Below are positions 24,140-31,521 of a stretch of DNA of 64,000 nt, piece by piece. A model generated the notes under the pieces. The model saw only the letters and a list, made by a program, of their open reading frames with translations. It did not search any database and was not told the DNA's origin. Source of the DNA: Gracilimonas sp017641085. Lineage in GTDB: Bacteria > Bacteroidota > Rhodothermia > Balneolales > Balneolaceae. The position numbers and the translations under genes are program-made. Positions within the stretch are counted from its first letter, which is position 1; each line of letters opens with the position of its first letter. The stretch lies in NCBI RefSeq assembly GCF_046115515.1, contig NZ_CP175953.1, one strand, 5' to 3'.

Positions 24140-24661
24140 TTACTGGTTCACTGAAATTGAATCCCGGTACTCTCCAAGGGATGTTCGCTCCCATGCATCT
24201 GATTGGATATACTTCAGCAATACCGATAACTCAATTACATCCATGAACCCGGGTTTACTCCCGATTACGATATGATCCGGTTGCAGGAAAATAGCTGTGG
24301 GTGTAGCATTCATTTTCATCTTTTTGCTGAACGCTTTGGAAGTCATCCTTTGCCCGTTAAACGTGAGTTTTTCTTTTGACTCGATATCGATGCGAACAGG
24401 GTAAAAGTAGGTGCTCAACAAAGACTGAATTGTTGAGTCGGTAAAAACCTCATGGTGCATTCTCTTGCAGATCCCACACCAATCCGCTTCCATAAACAGG
24501 AAGAGGTCTTTCTCGTATTCAATGGATAATCGACTCGCTTCTTCAAAATCGTACCACTGCATGTTTGCAGGCTGACTTTGTTGCCCATATACCGGATAGG
24601 CTCCAACGTATAGAAGCACAATTACTGCAATGAGCCTGTATAAATTATTCACCGGTGCCAT
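24140..24661 (-). CDS. Periplasmic thioredoxin-fold protein
   Basis: A 173-aa exported thioredoxin-like protein. After an N-terminal hydrophobic segment (RLIAVIVLLYVGAYPVYGQ) it has EADWCGICKRMHHEVF with a CxxC active site (about residues 58-61), then the cis-Pro region NATPTAIFLQPD. This resembles the SoxW/DUF255-type thiol-disulfide proteins that work on periplasmic substrates. An in-frame ATG lies 57 bases upstream, but ATG 24661 gives the normal signal peptide. The gene starts 17 bases inside the end of the outer-membrane-protein gene upstream of it, so the two are one transcription unit. Confidence 0.82.
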   Translation of the reverse strand: MAPVNNLYRLIAVIVLLYVGAYPVYGQQSQPANMQWYDFEEASRLSIEYEKDLFLFMEADWCGICKRMHHEVFTDSTIQSLLSTYFYPVRIDIESKEKLTFNGQRMTSKAFSKKMKMNATPTAIFLQPDHIVIGSKPGFMDVIELSVLLKYIQSDAWERTSLGEYRDSISVNQ

Positions 24662-25649
24662 AGATAAATCCGTTTTGATTCTGGCTGAAACTGAAGAAAA
24701 CAGAAGCAGATAACACAAAAGATGTGGTTGGCTGGGTTCCGTTCAGCTGCTGATAAACCGGCAGCTCTCCAAAAACGCGCAGGTTAACCCAATCATGCAC
24801 CTGGTAGCCAACTCCGGTTTTTAAGCTAAGCCATTCCCCGCCTGTATTTGGCAGCCGAAAATCGTTGAGCTGATCCCGGGTGGTGCTCCTGAACTTTATT
24901 TGGCCATCGTACGACCATCGGTCCCACATTGCACCTGATACACCGGCAATTGCTACGAATTCGTTGCCAAATGTATAGTTATCCGACTCGTTGAATCGCT
25001 CTGCAGTTCCGGTGTATCTATAGGTTCCGTTCAAGAACACATTCATATTCAGGGTTCTTATGGCACGGGATACAAACATCCATCCGACCCCATCCCATGC
25101 TCCGGTTCCGGGCTGCATATCTGCATTTAAGGCTACATTATTCGCTTCCAGAGAAGTAGTACCAAAAGGAATTTTTGCACCGACTCCCAAACTAAACTGG
25201 TAGGGGTTCCATAAATCCTGATTTATGAGGTGATACTTCATCATCACCATTCCATCCCCTATTCCGCTCGTAGTTATGGTGCTGGGATTCACCTGGGTTT
25301 GCAGTCCGGTAGTTCGGCTTTTTTCTATATAGGTAAAAGTGCCGGTAACACTCAGTTTGTCACTGATTCCATAACTCAACTCAAGCAATGCCGTGTTGGT
25401 AATTCTTTCCTGAGTTCGGTTATTCAACTCATTTGCGCCGCTGTATAAGCTTGAAATATTATTGTGCTCCCAGGTCAAGCCACCCATAAAACTTCCACCG
25501 GGTACCGTTGCAAAATTCTGAGAGCTTATAAGCGGAGCTCCTGCACAACTGCAGGTTTGAGCTTGAAGAACGGGATTATACACCGACATCAACAAAATGA
25601 CGAGGGATGCTAAACCGGAAAATTCAATTGCGGGAGACCCCGAACTCAT
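24645..25649 (-). CDS. Outer-membrane beta-barrel protein with N-terminal TCSCAG motif
   Basis: A 334-aa exported barrel. The signal peptide ends VLQAQ and the mature N-terminus begins TCSCAGAPLISSQ, a compact double-Cys motif that could bind metal or a redox partner. The rest has repeated amphipathic strands (LLELSYGISDKLSVTGTFTYIEKS, MMKYHLINQDLW) in the style of the phenol-degradation-pathway transporter-like barrels (PF13557-type). Its 3' end overlaps the thioredoxin gene by 17 bases. Pairing of a Cys-Cys barrel with an exported thioredoxin suggests a redox or metal-linked function (inference). The upstream region holds a long inverted repeat shared with the divergent DUF3179 gene. Confidence 0.7.
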   Translation of the reverse strand: MSSGSPAIEFSGLASLVILLMSVYNPVLQAQTCSCAGAPLISSQNFATVPGGSFMGGLTWEHNNISSLYSGANELNNRTQERITNTALLELSYGISDKLSVTGTFTYIEKSRTTGLQTQVNPSTITTSGIGDGMVMMKYHLINQDLWNPYQFSLGVGAKIPFGTTSLEANNVALNADMQPGTGAWDGVGWMFVSRAIRTLNMNVFLNGTYRYTGTAERFNESDNYTFGNEFVAIAGVSGAMWDRWSYDGQIKFRSTTRDQLNDFRLPNTGGEWLSLKTGVGYQVHDWVNLRVFGELPVYQQLNGTQPTTSFVLSASVFFSFSQNQNGFIYGTGE

Positions 25650-25672
25650 AATTTTTACAGCTTTAGAATTAA

Positions 25673-25694
25673 TACATCAACTAGTTGTGATGTA
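25673..25694. promoter_or_regulatory. Near-palindrome in divergent promoter region
   Basis: A 10-base perfect palindrome (CAACTAGTTG) is flanked by TACAT on the left and, after two inserted bases, ATGTA on the right. It is 24 bases upstream of the barrel gene start and about 110 bases before the DUF3179 start, so it could be an operator for one or both. Confidence 0.4.
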
Positions 25695-25806
25695 CAGACG
25701 CAATGCAGCACTATCCTCTTACCAAAATGGAATTGCGTAAGATTTTCAAAGTTACGTGCATCACTACTTTAGATTATACAATTTGAATGCACCAACAAAA
25801 CCAGAT

Positions 25807-26949
25807 ATGCTCAGACAGCTATTCCCTATAATTTTTGTATTTGGAGTATTTTTCGGTGCGTGCAATCAGGTCAGTACGGATACTGAATCCAACACTGAAA
25901 CACCGGATGATCCCGATTCGGAATGGCTCATCCCCTCCGGTGAAATAGTTGATGGCGGCCCGGGAAAAGACGGAATTCCCTCCGTTGATGACCCACAGTT
26001 TGCACCCGTAAGTGAGATCAATTACATACAGGACGATCGGTTAGTTATAGGATTAAAAGTAGGCAATGAAGTCAAAGCTTATCCTCACCAGATTTTAGAC
26101 TGGCATGAAATTATTAATGATGAAATCGGAGACACCTACTTCTCCGTTACCTATTGTCCCCTTACGGGAACCGGGATCGTACTGGATCGGATGATTGAAG
26201 GTGAGGTTACAGAGTTTGGCGTTTCAGGGTTATTGTTCAGAAACAACCTGATTGCCTACGACCGAAAAACAGACACGCACTATTCTCAAATGCAGATCCG
26301 GGGAGTAAAAGGCCCACTGAAAGGTGAAACCATAAACTCTTCCTTTTCTACCGTCCAAACTACATGGAAGACCTGGAAAGCCATCTATCCGGAATCAAAA
26401 GTAGTTACCAAAGAAACCGGGTTTGGAAGATTCTATAACGGCTATGCCTACGGGGAAAGTTATTTAACCGATGAAGACTATATCCTTTTCCCTGTAAAGC
26501 ATGAAAATGACCGGCTGCCCGGAAAAACGGTGGTTCACGCCTTCCTGCCAGAAGATGTAACCGGAAACCCCGGTGATGAACTGGAGGTGAGGGTTTTTGC
26601 GAAGGATGAAATGTCAGAAGAGATCAGTGTCATCAATGAAGACTATGCCGGCAATCATATTGTGGCCGCTGGAAGCCGGGATCATAACTTTGTCGTCACT
26701 TTCAGACGAGAATTAGCCGACGGTACTATTTTGAATTTTGAACCTGTTCAGGATCAATTACCGGTTATCATGACTGATAGTGAAGGTAATCAATGGAATA
26801 TATTTGGAGAGGCGGTAAGCGGTCCCAGAGAAGGCGAAACCTTAGCCCCGACAAAGTCTTACGATGGATATTGGTTCGCCATAGCCGATATGTTTCCCAA
26901 TGCATGTGTGTACCCAAGTACCGGTTGTAAGGGGTATGTGGATAGATAG
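25807..26949 (+). CDS. DUF3179 lipoprotein
   Basis: A 380-aa protein with a lipoprotein signal (LFPIIFVFGVFFGAC, Cys near residue 17), followed by a Thr/Glu/Asp-rich linker. The body matches DUF3179: GGPGKDGIPSVDDPQFA, then VKAYPHQILDWHEIIND and FSVTYCPLTGTGI, then SGLLFRNNLIAYDRKTDTHYSQM. The conserved Cys and His residues suggest metal or redox chemistry, but no function is established for the family. An upstream ATG (25756) is in frame; ATG 25807 is preferred because it begins the lipoprotein signal. The last codons and stop run into a GATA microsatellite. Confidence 0.85.
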   Translation: MLRQLFPIIFVFGVFFGACNQVSTDTESNTETPDDPDSEWLIPSGEIVDGGPGKDGIPSVDDPQFAPVSEINYIQDDRLVIGLKVGNEVKAYPHQILDWHEIINDEIGDTYFSVTYCPLTGTGIVLDRMIEGEVTEFGVSGLLFRNNLIAYDRKTDTHYSQMQIRGVKGPLKGETINSSFSTVQTTWKTWKAIYPESKVVTKETGFGRFYNGYAYGESYLTDEDYILFPVKHENDRLPGKTVVHAFLPEDVTGNPGDELEVRVFAKDEMSEEISVINEDYAGNHIVAAGSRDHNFVVTFRRELADGTILNFEPVQDQLPVIMTDSEGNQWNIFGEAVSGPREGETLAPTKSYDGYWFAIADMFPNACVYPSTGCKGYVDR

Positions 26950-26972
26950 ATAGATAGATAGATAGTTAGTTA
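26941..26972. repeat. GATA microsatellite with GTTA tail
   Basis: Six GATA units followed by two GTTA units. The tract contains the stop codon of the DUF3179 gene and the stop codon of the convergent membrane-protein gene. Confidence 0.9.
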
Positions 26973-27700
26973 AGCTTTTGTGTTGATTCAACTACTCTAT
27001 ATCCACTCTTTATCCACCGGAAAAGCCCATATACCATCAGCGACCAGGCTACGAAGATGAGCTCAAGGTAAATCAGGTACACCGGCCATTCGGGTAAGAT
27101 GCTGAAGAAGGTGGTTCCCGGGGGCTTGCCCATAACATACAGGTAGTTGCTGCCCAGCAGGAGATTAATTCCTCCAATCACTAAAGCCACAAAATTGAGT
27201 GCTACCACAGATCGCCCCACATCACTTAACTTCAGGTCCCAGCCCCATTCAATGGCAGGATACAGTGCCACAAGCACTAACAAGAGATGCACCATCCAGT
27301 AACGAATGGCATCGTAATGAAACAGAGAGAATTGAACGGAGGGCGTCAGATTTGCCTGAGACACCCCTAATACCACCCAGAAGAATAACACAGACCAGGT
27401 ATTCCTGTCACTCTTCATATACACCCACACAAGTACAAAGGGAAGGAAATTGCACATATGCAGAGGGATGTCGTTGGTAACATCAAAGGTTCCGGTGTAC
27501 ATATTCAGGGGAATCTTCATAAGCTGAGAGAGGGACATCATCATGGCCATAACTAAAAGCACCTTCCGCTGGGCTTCCCTGCTTCGGGTTCTCATAAAGG
27601 GGATAAACCAGATGCAAAATCCCAAAAAAAGCAGTAGCACTGTAAAATGCTCTGCCGAGTAGGACGAAAACAGGTAGGTTGTGTCAAAAAAGGTATTCAA
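26966..27700 (-). CDS. YwaF/TIGR02206 family integral membrane protein
   Basis: A 244-aa protein with six or seven hydrophobic segments, consistent with the TIGR02206/YwaF family of bacterial membrane proteins of unknown function. Family-type landmarks are DIPLHMCNFLPF (about residues 77-88) and SNYLYVMGKPPGTTFFS (about 184-200). It starts at ATG 27700 and is convergent with the DUF3179 gene, with both stops inside the same short tandem repeat. There are no contiguous partner genes and nothing odd in the frame. Confidence 0.82.
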   Translation of the reverse strand: MNTFFDTTYLFSSYSAEHFTVLLLFLGFCIWFIPFMRTRSREAQRKVLLVMAMMMSLSQLMKIPLNMYTGTFDVTNDIPLHMCNFLPFVLVWVYMKSDRNTWSVLFFWVVLGVSQANLTPSVQFSLFHYDAIRYWMVHLLLVLVALYPAIEWGWDLKLSDVGRSVVALNFVALVIGGINLLLGSNYLYVMGKPPGTTFFSILPEWPVYLIYLELIFVAWSLMVYGLFRWIKSGYRVVESTQKLN

Positions 27701-27979
27701 GAATCTATTTCTTTTGCTTTAACTGAACTCAGATGCCTGACTGGAATTGAGCAATTTGAAGCTCATTGATTTCAGTTCTAAAAAACAAAAAAATACGATT
27801 ATTTCATTGAATGGCTTTTAACTTTTTAGCCCGAGAGGTTATTTATGTCAAATATACTATTGGAGAAGGTATTCTGTAAGTTCAGTTGACAAAAAGTAAT
27901 TCTACATTGTCGTTTTTTTCCAATTTATACTTCACTTCCTTCCGTAGCTTAGACGAAATCCACAATCAAATCTTAGTAC

Positions 27980-28432
27980 ATGAAAAAACTGCTTCTTTTT
28001 CTCGTCCTCTCCCTGGGAACTTCCACCTCCCTTATGAGCCAGAGTTTACAAAACCTGAACTGGATCACCGGCTATTGGACCGGTAATACACAGGGTGTTG
28101 ATATGGAAGAACTTTGGACTCCGGTATCCGGAAATATGATTCTGGGTGTACACCGTGATGTATTTGGAGAGAATTCCGCTTATGAGTTCCTACGCATAAC
28201 CACCAAAAAAGACGGGTCCATAGTGTACCTGGCTTCCCCTTCCGGAAAAGAACCCACCGAATTTACTCTGTCGGAATTGACTTCAAATAAAGCCGTTTTT
28301 GAAAACCTCAGCCACGACTTCCCCCAGCGAATTATTTACAGCCGTTCCGGCGACCAACTTACGGCCCGGATTGAAGATGAAAATGGTGAGAAAGGAATGC
28401 AGTGGACCTGGACTAAAACAGACCTGGAGTAG
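27980..28432 (+). CDS. Small secreted DUF6265-like protein
   Basis: A 150-aa protein with a signal peptide (KKLLLFLVLSLGTSTSLMSQ). The mature part begins LQNLNWITGYWTGNTQGVDMEELWTP and continues with GNMILGVHRDV and LSHDFPQRIIY, a pattern common to a family of small exported lipocalin-like proteins annotated DUF6265. Function is unknown. It is an isolated gene, convergent with an AraC regulator gene with only 32 bases between the stops. Confidence 0.72.
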   Translation: MKKLLLFLVLSLGTSTSLMSQSLQNLNWITGYWTGNTQGVDMEELWTPVSGNMILGVHRDVFGENSAYEFLRITTKKDGSIVYLASPSGKEPTEFTLSELTSNKAVFENLSHDFPQRIIYSRSGDQLTARIEDENGEKGMQWTWTKTDLE

Positions 28433-28464
28433 TTAGAAAGTTCACAATAGTCAGAAAAGACTAA

Positions 28465-29280
28465 TCAATCACTCTCGTAAAAAAGATGGGTAAAACTGAA
28501 TGTAGGCTCAAAGAAATCTCTGGGTGTGAGGCCGGTGTACGTTTTAAATTCTTTGATAAAATGGGCCTGATCATAGTACCCATTATCACAGGCAAGCTCT
28601 GTCAGGGTTTCGTATTCTCTATTAATCATTTTTTGGACAGCCGTTTTTAATCTGATAATTTTTGATAGCTGCTTCAGATTAATGCCAACCGATTCTGCAA
28701 ACCTGCGTTCCAGGGTGCGCCTGCTCACCACAGTGTCGATCGGTAGTTCATTTATTTTTTGTCTGCCCCGGCTTTCGATAATGGTACTCACGGTTTCTTT
28801 TACAATAGAATCTGCGACAGTGAAAGATTCAAACTTATCGGTCAGAAATTGTTCGATAATGTCTATCCGCAGTTCGATCGATGAAGCCTTCAGGATTTTG
28901 GATTCTAGAGCCATCCCTTCCTCCCCCAATATCTCAGCCAGCGGAACGGCCGAATCCTGAAATTCTTTAGCCGCTAATTTTGATATCGGCTGTAACCCTT
29001 CGGGTTTGAATCGGACGGCAAACATACCGGAATCACCGGACGGCTCAATTTCAAGTTTCCGGGTTAGCTGGCCGAATACAAAACATTGAGGCTGCCTTAT
29101 TCTGCTGCCATCCGGCAAATACTGATAGTAAAAATCCCCGTAGTGAAAGATCATTTCCATACATCCATCGGGTACAATAGCCTGCCGCTCATTAATTTCT
29201 TCCCGACTTCCTTCCAATACCCAGTAGCATTTCAGGATAGCTTTCAAATCCCCGGAAGGTTCAAATTCTTTATAAATCAT
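28465..29280 (-). CDS. AraC-family transcriptional regulator
   Basis: A 271-aa one-domain-sensor AraC regulator. The N-terminal 130 residues resemble the DUF6597/cupin-like sensor (LKCYWVLEG, IVPDGCMEMIFHYG, FVFGQLTRKLEI). The C-terminal 100 residues form the two helix-turn-helix motifs (VSRRTLERRFAESVGINLKQLSKIIR and ELACDNGYYDQAHFIKEFKTYTGLTPRDF). It starts at ATG 29280 and faces a long region without a gene on its upstream side. The regulated gene is not evident; the nearest candidate is the small secreted gene it converges on, or itself. Confidence 0.86.
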   Translation of the reverse strand: MIYKEFEPSGDLKAILKCYWVLEGSREEINERQAIVPDGCMEMIFHYGDFYYQYLPDGSRIRQPQCFVFGQLTRKLEIEPSGDSGMFAVRFKPEGLQPISKLAAKEFQDSAVPLAEILGEEGMALESKILKASSIELRIDIIEQFLTDKFESFTVADSIVKETVSTIIESRGRQKINELPIDTVVSRRTLERRFAESVGINLKQLSKIIRLKTAVQKMINREYETLTELACDNGYYDQAHFIKEFKTYTGLTPRDFFEPTFSFTHLFYESD

Positions 29281-29421
29281 ATTCCATCACCCTCACCCCA
29301 TTTATTTCTGATCGAAATATAGTATCAGGGTTTTAAAGATGTGTGGGTTTGTTGGAATTTAATGGGCATTAATCTTTGATACTCTCCCGGGTACATTGAA
29401 CTGAGAACCTGATAAGATCTA

Positions 29422-29461
29422 AAACAATAAAGCCTGACCCGCTTTTTGCGAATCAGGCTTT
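29422..29461 (-). terminator. Leftward terminator-like hairpin
   Basis: AAAGCCTGA and TCAGGCTTT form a 9-base-pair stem; on the reverse strand it is followed by ATTGTTTT, so it would terminate leftward transcription. The short remnant frame to its right ends a few bases before it. Confidence 0.6.
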
Positions 29462-29712
29462 GGTAAGCTCCCCGGAAGTAGCGGACTTGCGAATTTTGTT
29501 CTCCATAAAATGGCCTCTTAGGGCTTTAAACCGAGGTCCGAAAGGATATCGCTTTGAAATTGACTGGGGAAAATTACTCAAAATCTACCGTTTTTTGAAT
29601 CATGCGAACCTTTTAAAACCGGTTAATTCTGTTAACAAGACTGGCAGGTATAAAAGTGATTGAAGAGCGCGGATAAGCCAGGCATTTTATTGATTCAATC
29701 AATGACTTTATA

Positions 29713-29751
29713 TAAATAAAAAGGTTCCATTCGTAATTGAACGGAACCTTT
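29713..29751 (-). terminator. Terminator of the DUF6567-like lipoprotein gene
   Basis: AAAGGTTCC and GGAACCTTT form a perfect 9-base-pair stem, with T-rich sequence following on the reverse strand. It lies 27 bases after the lipoprotein stop. Confidence 0.8.
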
Positions 29752-29777
29752 CATTCATAGCACTATATCTATTTAAT

Positions 29778-30191
29778 TTATTCAAACTCGATGATATCAG
29801 CGGTAATAGAAACCGATGCTTTTGTATAAACCATAAAGTTCGACGTATTGGAGTCATATTGAATGTTAATAAGAGCTAGTGTTCTCCCTTCTATGGATTC
29901 TCCCTGTTTCTCGAAGTTATCCCAAAGCGATTCACGAGCTTCTTTATATAACATTTTATTTCCATCAAGAGGAATTAAACCTACAGAATTAGTGGCAACG
30001 CCCCATGAATAACTGGCTCCAAATAAATACGCTGTTTCAGAGTTGCCCGTCACATTTTTAGCCACAATAGTATAGTTGCTTTCTTTTAGCTGAACCTCAG
30101 TACTATTAGAGGCCACAAACATACCTGCGTTTCCACAGCCAGTAAGCAGAAATGCCACGGCCGTTAGAATGATAAATGTATAAGATTTCAT
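29778..30191 (-). CDS. Small lipoprotein (DUF6567-like)
   Basis: A 137-aa lipoprotein: the signal TAVAFLLTGCGNAG puts the lipid-attached Cys near residue 19. The mature region begins STEVQLKESNYTIVAKNVTGNSETAYLFG and has AYLFGASYSWG and ALINIQYDSNTSNF, resembling the small DUF6567-type lipoproteins of Bacteroidota. Function unknown. The start is ATG 30191, 10 bases after the upstream NAD-binding gene stop, so the two are probably co-transcribed and end at the terminator just downstream. Confidence 0.72.
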   Translation of the reverse strand: MKSYTFIILTAVAFLLTGCGNAGMFVASNSTEVQLKESNYTIVAKNVTGNSETAYLFGASYSWGVATNSVGLIPLDGNKMLYKEARESLWDNFEKQGESIEGRTLALINIQYDSNTSNFMVYTKASVSITADIIEFE

Positions 30192-30201
30192 ATTGATAAG
30201 A

Positions 30202-31077
30202 TTATTTTTGATTGGATTGTTGTTTTATTTGTTGTACTTCTTGGTTAAAAAAGTCCTGTAAGCGATGTTTGCCGTAGCGGGTGGCAATGCTGTCGCCCGA
30301 CATAAGTGTGAGAAAGAATTCAAGCGGTCCAAATTTTTTCTCGGGAAGAAAAATCTTTGCTGCATTTAGTATCAATAACCTGATCCAGCCCGGAAGGTGA
30401 ACATTATTACCCGGCTTATTCCACGCGCATAAAGCCATTTCTGCTATCTCATTTTGAGTGAGGATATCTGGTCCACCTACCGCTATCTCTTTATCTTTCT
30501 GAGCAATAGCCCGTACACATACTTCCGCAAGGTCAGCACCGTGAATAGGGTTTAGCTTTAACTCTCCATTCCCAAATAACACAACTCTTCCTTTTTCGGC
30601 CATGTAGAGCACGTATCGCAGATCTGAAAAGAATCCATTGGGTCGAATGACTGTATATTCTAATCCCGAAGCTTTGAGGGCATCCACAAATCGTTCTTTA
30701 GCTTTGGTGATCTTAAGATGGCGTAGCTTACCTCCGTCTATGACAGACACATATACAAATTTTCTAACCCCGGTTCGTTGTGCTTCCTTCAGCAGGTTTA
30801 AATTTGCCTGGTAATCGACATCCATGTAGGTAAGCCCATCTTTTTGGCGGGTGATACCAACAGTTGATATCACGGTCTCAACATCTTTACAAACACCCCT
30901 TAGTGTTTCTGGCCGGGTTACTTCAGCCTTTACTACCTTGATGTTTCCATGATTCAGGTCTTTCAGTTTTTCCGGAGCTCGAACCAAAGCTATAGCTGGT
31001 ATCCTCCAGTTATCCAGTTCTTCAAGTATATTTCTTCCGAGATAGCCACTGGCTCCGGCAACTAAGATTTTTGTCAT
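30202..31077 (-). CDS. NAD(P)-binding Rossmann protein, NmrA/SDRa5-like
   Basis: A 291-aa atypical short-chain dehydrogenase. The N-terminal GASGYLGRNI (about residues 7-16) is the dinucleotide-binding glycine motif. VETVISTVGITRQKDG and VRKFVYVSVIDGGKL follow, and the catalytic Tyr-Lys pair of classical SDRs is not obvious, as in NmrA-like sensors and NADH dehydrogenase-associated family members. The frame extends to ATG 31107, but ATG 31077 is chosen because AAGGAA lies before it and the Rossmann strand begins at once. A short lipoprotein gene follows in the same direction. Confidence 0.8.
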   Translation of the reverse strand: MTKILVAGASGYLGRNILEELDNWRIPAIALVRAPEKLKDLNHGNIKVVKAEVTRPETLRGVCKDVETVISTVGITRQKDGLTYMDVDYQANLNLLKEAQRTGVRKFVYVSVIDGGKLRHLKITKAKERFVDALKASGLEYTVIRPNGFFSDLRYVLYMAEKGRVVLFGNGELKLNPIHGADLAEVCVRAIAQKDKEIAVGGPDILTQNEIAEMALCAWNKPGNNVHLPGWIRLLILNAAKIFLPEKKFGPLEFFLTLMSGDSIATRYGKHRLQDFFNQEVQQIKQQSNQK

Positions 31078-31521
31078 GGTGCATTCCTTTTTTGATTCCA
31101 GAGCCAAGATCAGCAGGAAGCATCTGATAATCGTGCGGAATGATATTTTCGGCGCTTTTTATGAAATCCCGGACTTTTTAGAAAAGGGAAAGGGCTGGTA
31201 GCAACAGAATGAGAAGACTAAACCACTCTGCACTGAAAGTTCAGGGTTTTCAAACCCTTGGCTGGAACCAATGAAGGAAGTAATTAAAATGAGAGTATAG
31301 GTAACTTCTTATTCTGAGGCCTAAGCTTCAACCTCTCTTCCCGAAAATCGGGACTCCTTCTCAAGGAGAGACTTTTTCTAGGCTTCTTTAAAAACCTATT
31401 CCTATGTAAGACTCTGATGTGTTATGTGCGTCTTTCTCCTTGTGAAGGAGAAAACAAATGAGGTCAGAAATGAAGATCCTGTTGCAGATTAAGACTCAGT
31501 GCAGGCTTAGAATCAAGTTTC
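31078..31521. other. Intergenic region with CTCCTT/AAGGAG hairpins
   Basis: No gene is supported here. Three short perfect hairpins are seen: CCCGA/TCGGG (31340-31352), CTCCTT/AAGGAG (31354-31368, followed by a T run) and TTTCTCCTT/AAGGAGAAA (31433-31453). The two CTCCTT hairpins share the same core, suggesting decayed copies of one dispersed palindromic element. Confidence 0.5.

Larger units (their letters stand above)
29281..29777. other. Long intergenic region with two leftward terminators and a possible gene remnant
   Basis: No convincing gene fills this 497-base gap. Two hairpins with T runs on the reverse strand are present. Between them, a short reverse-strand frame ends just before the left hairpin with RFKALRGHFMENKIRKSA. 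It is only about 40 residues with no good start, and is best read as a gene remnant. Confidence 0.5.

Noticed and set aside
29460..29663. Open frame of 67 codons on the + strand
   Set aside because: Begins inside a hairpin with no start context or recognisable domain; treated as non-coding.
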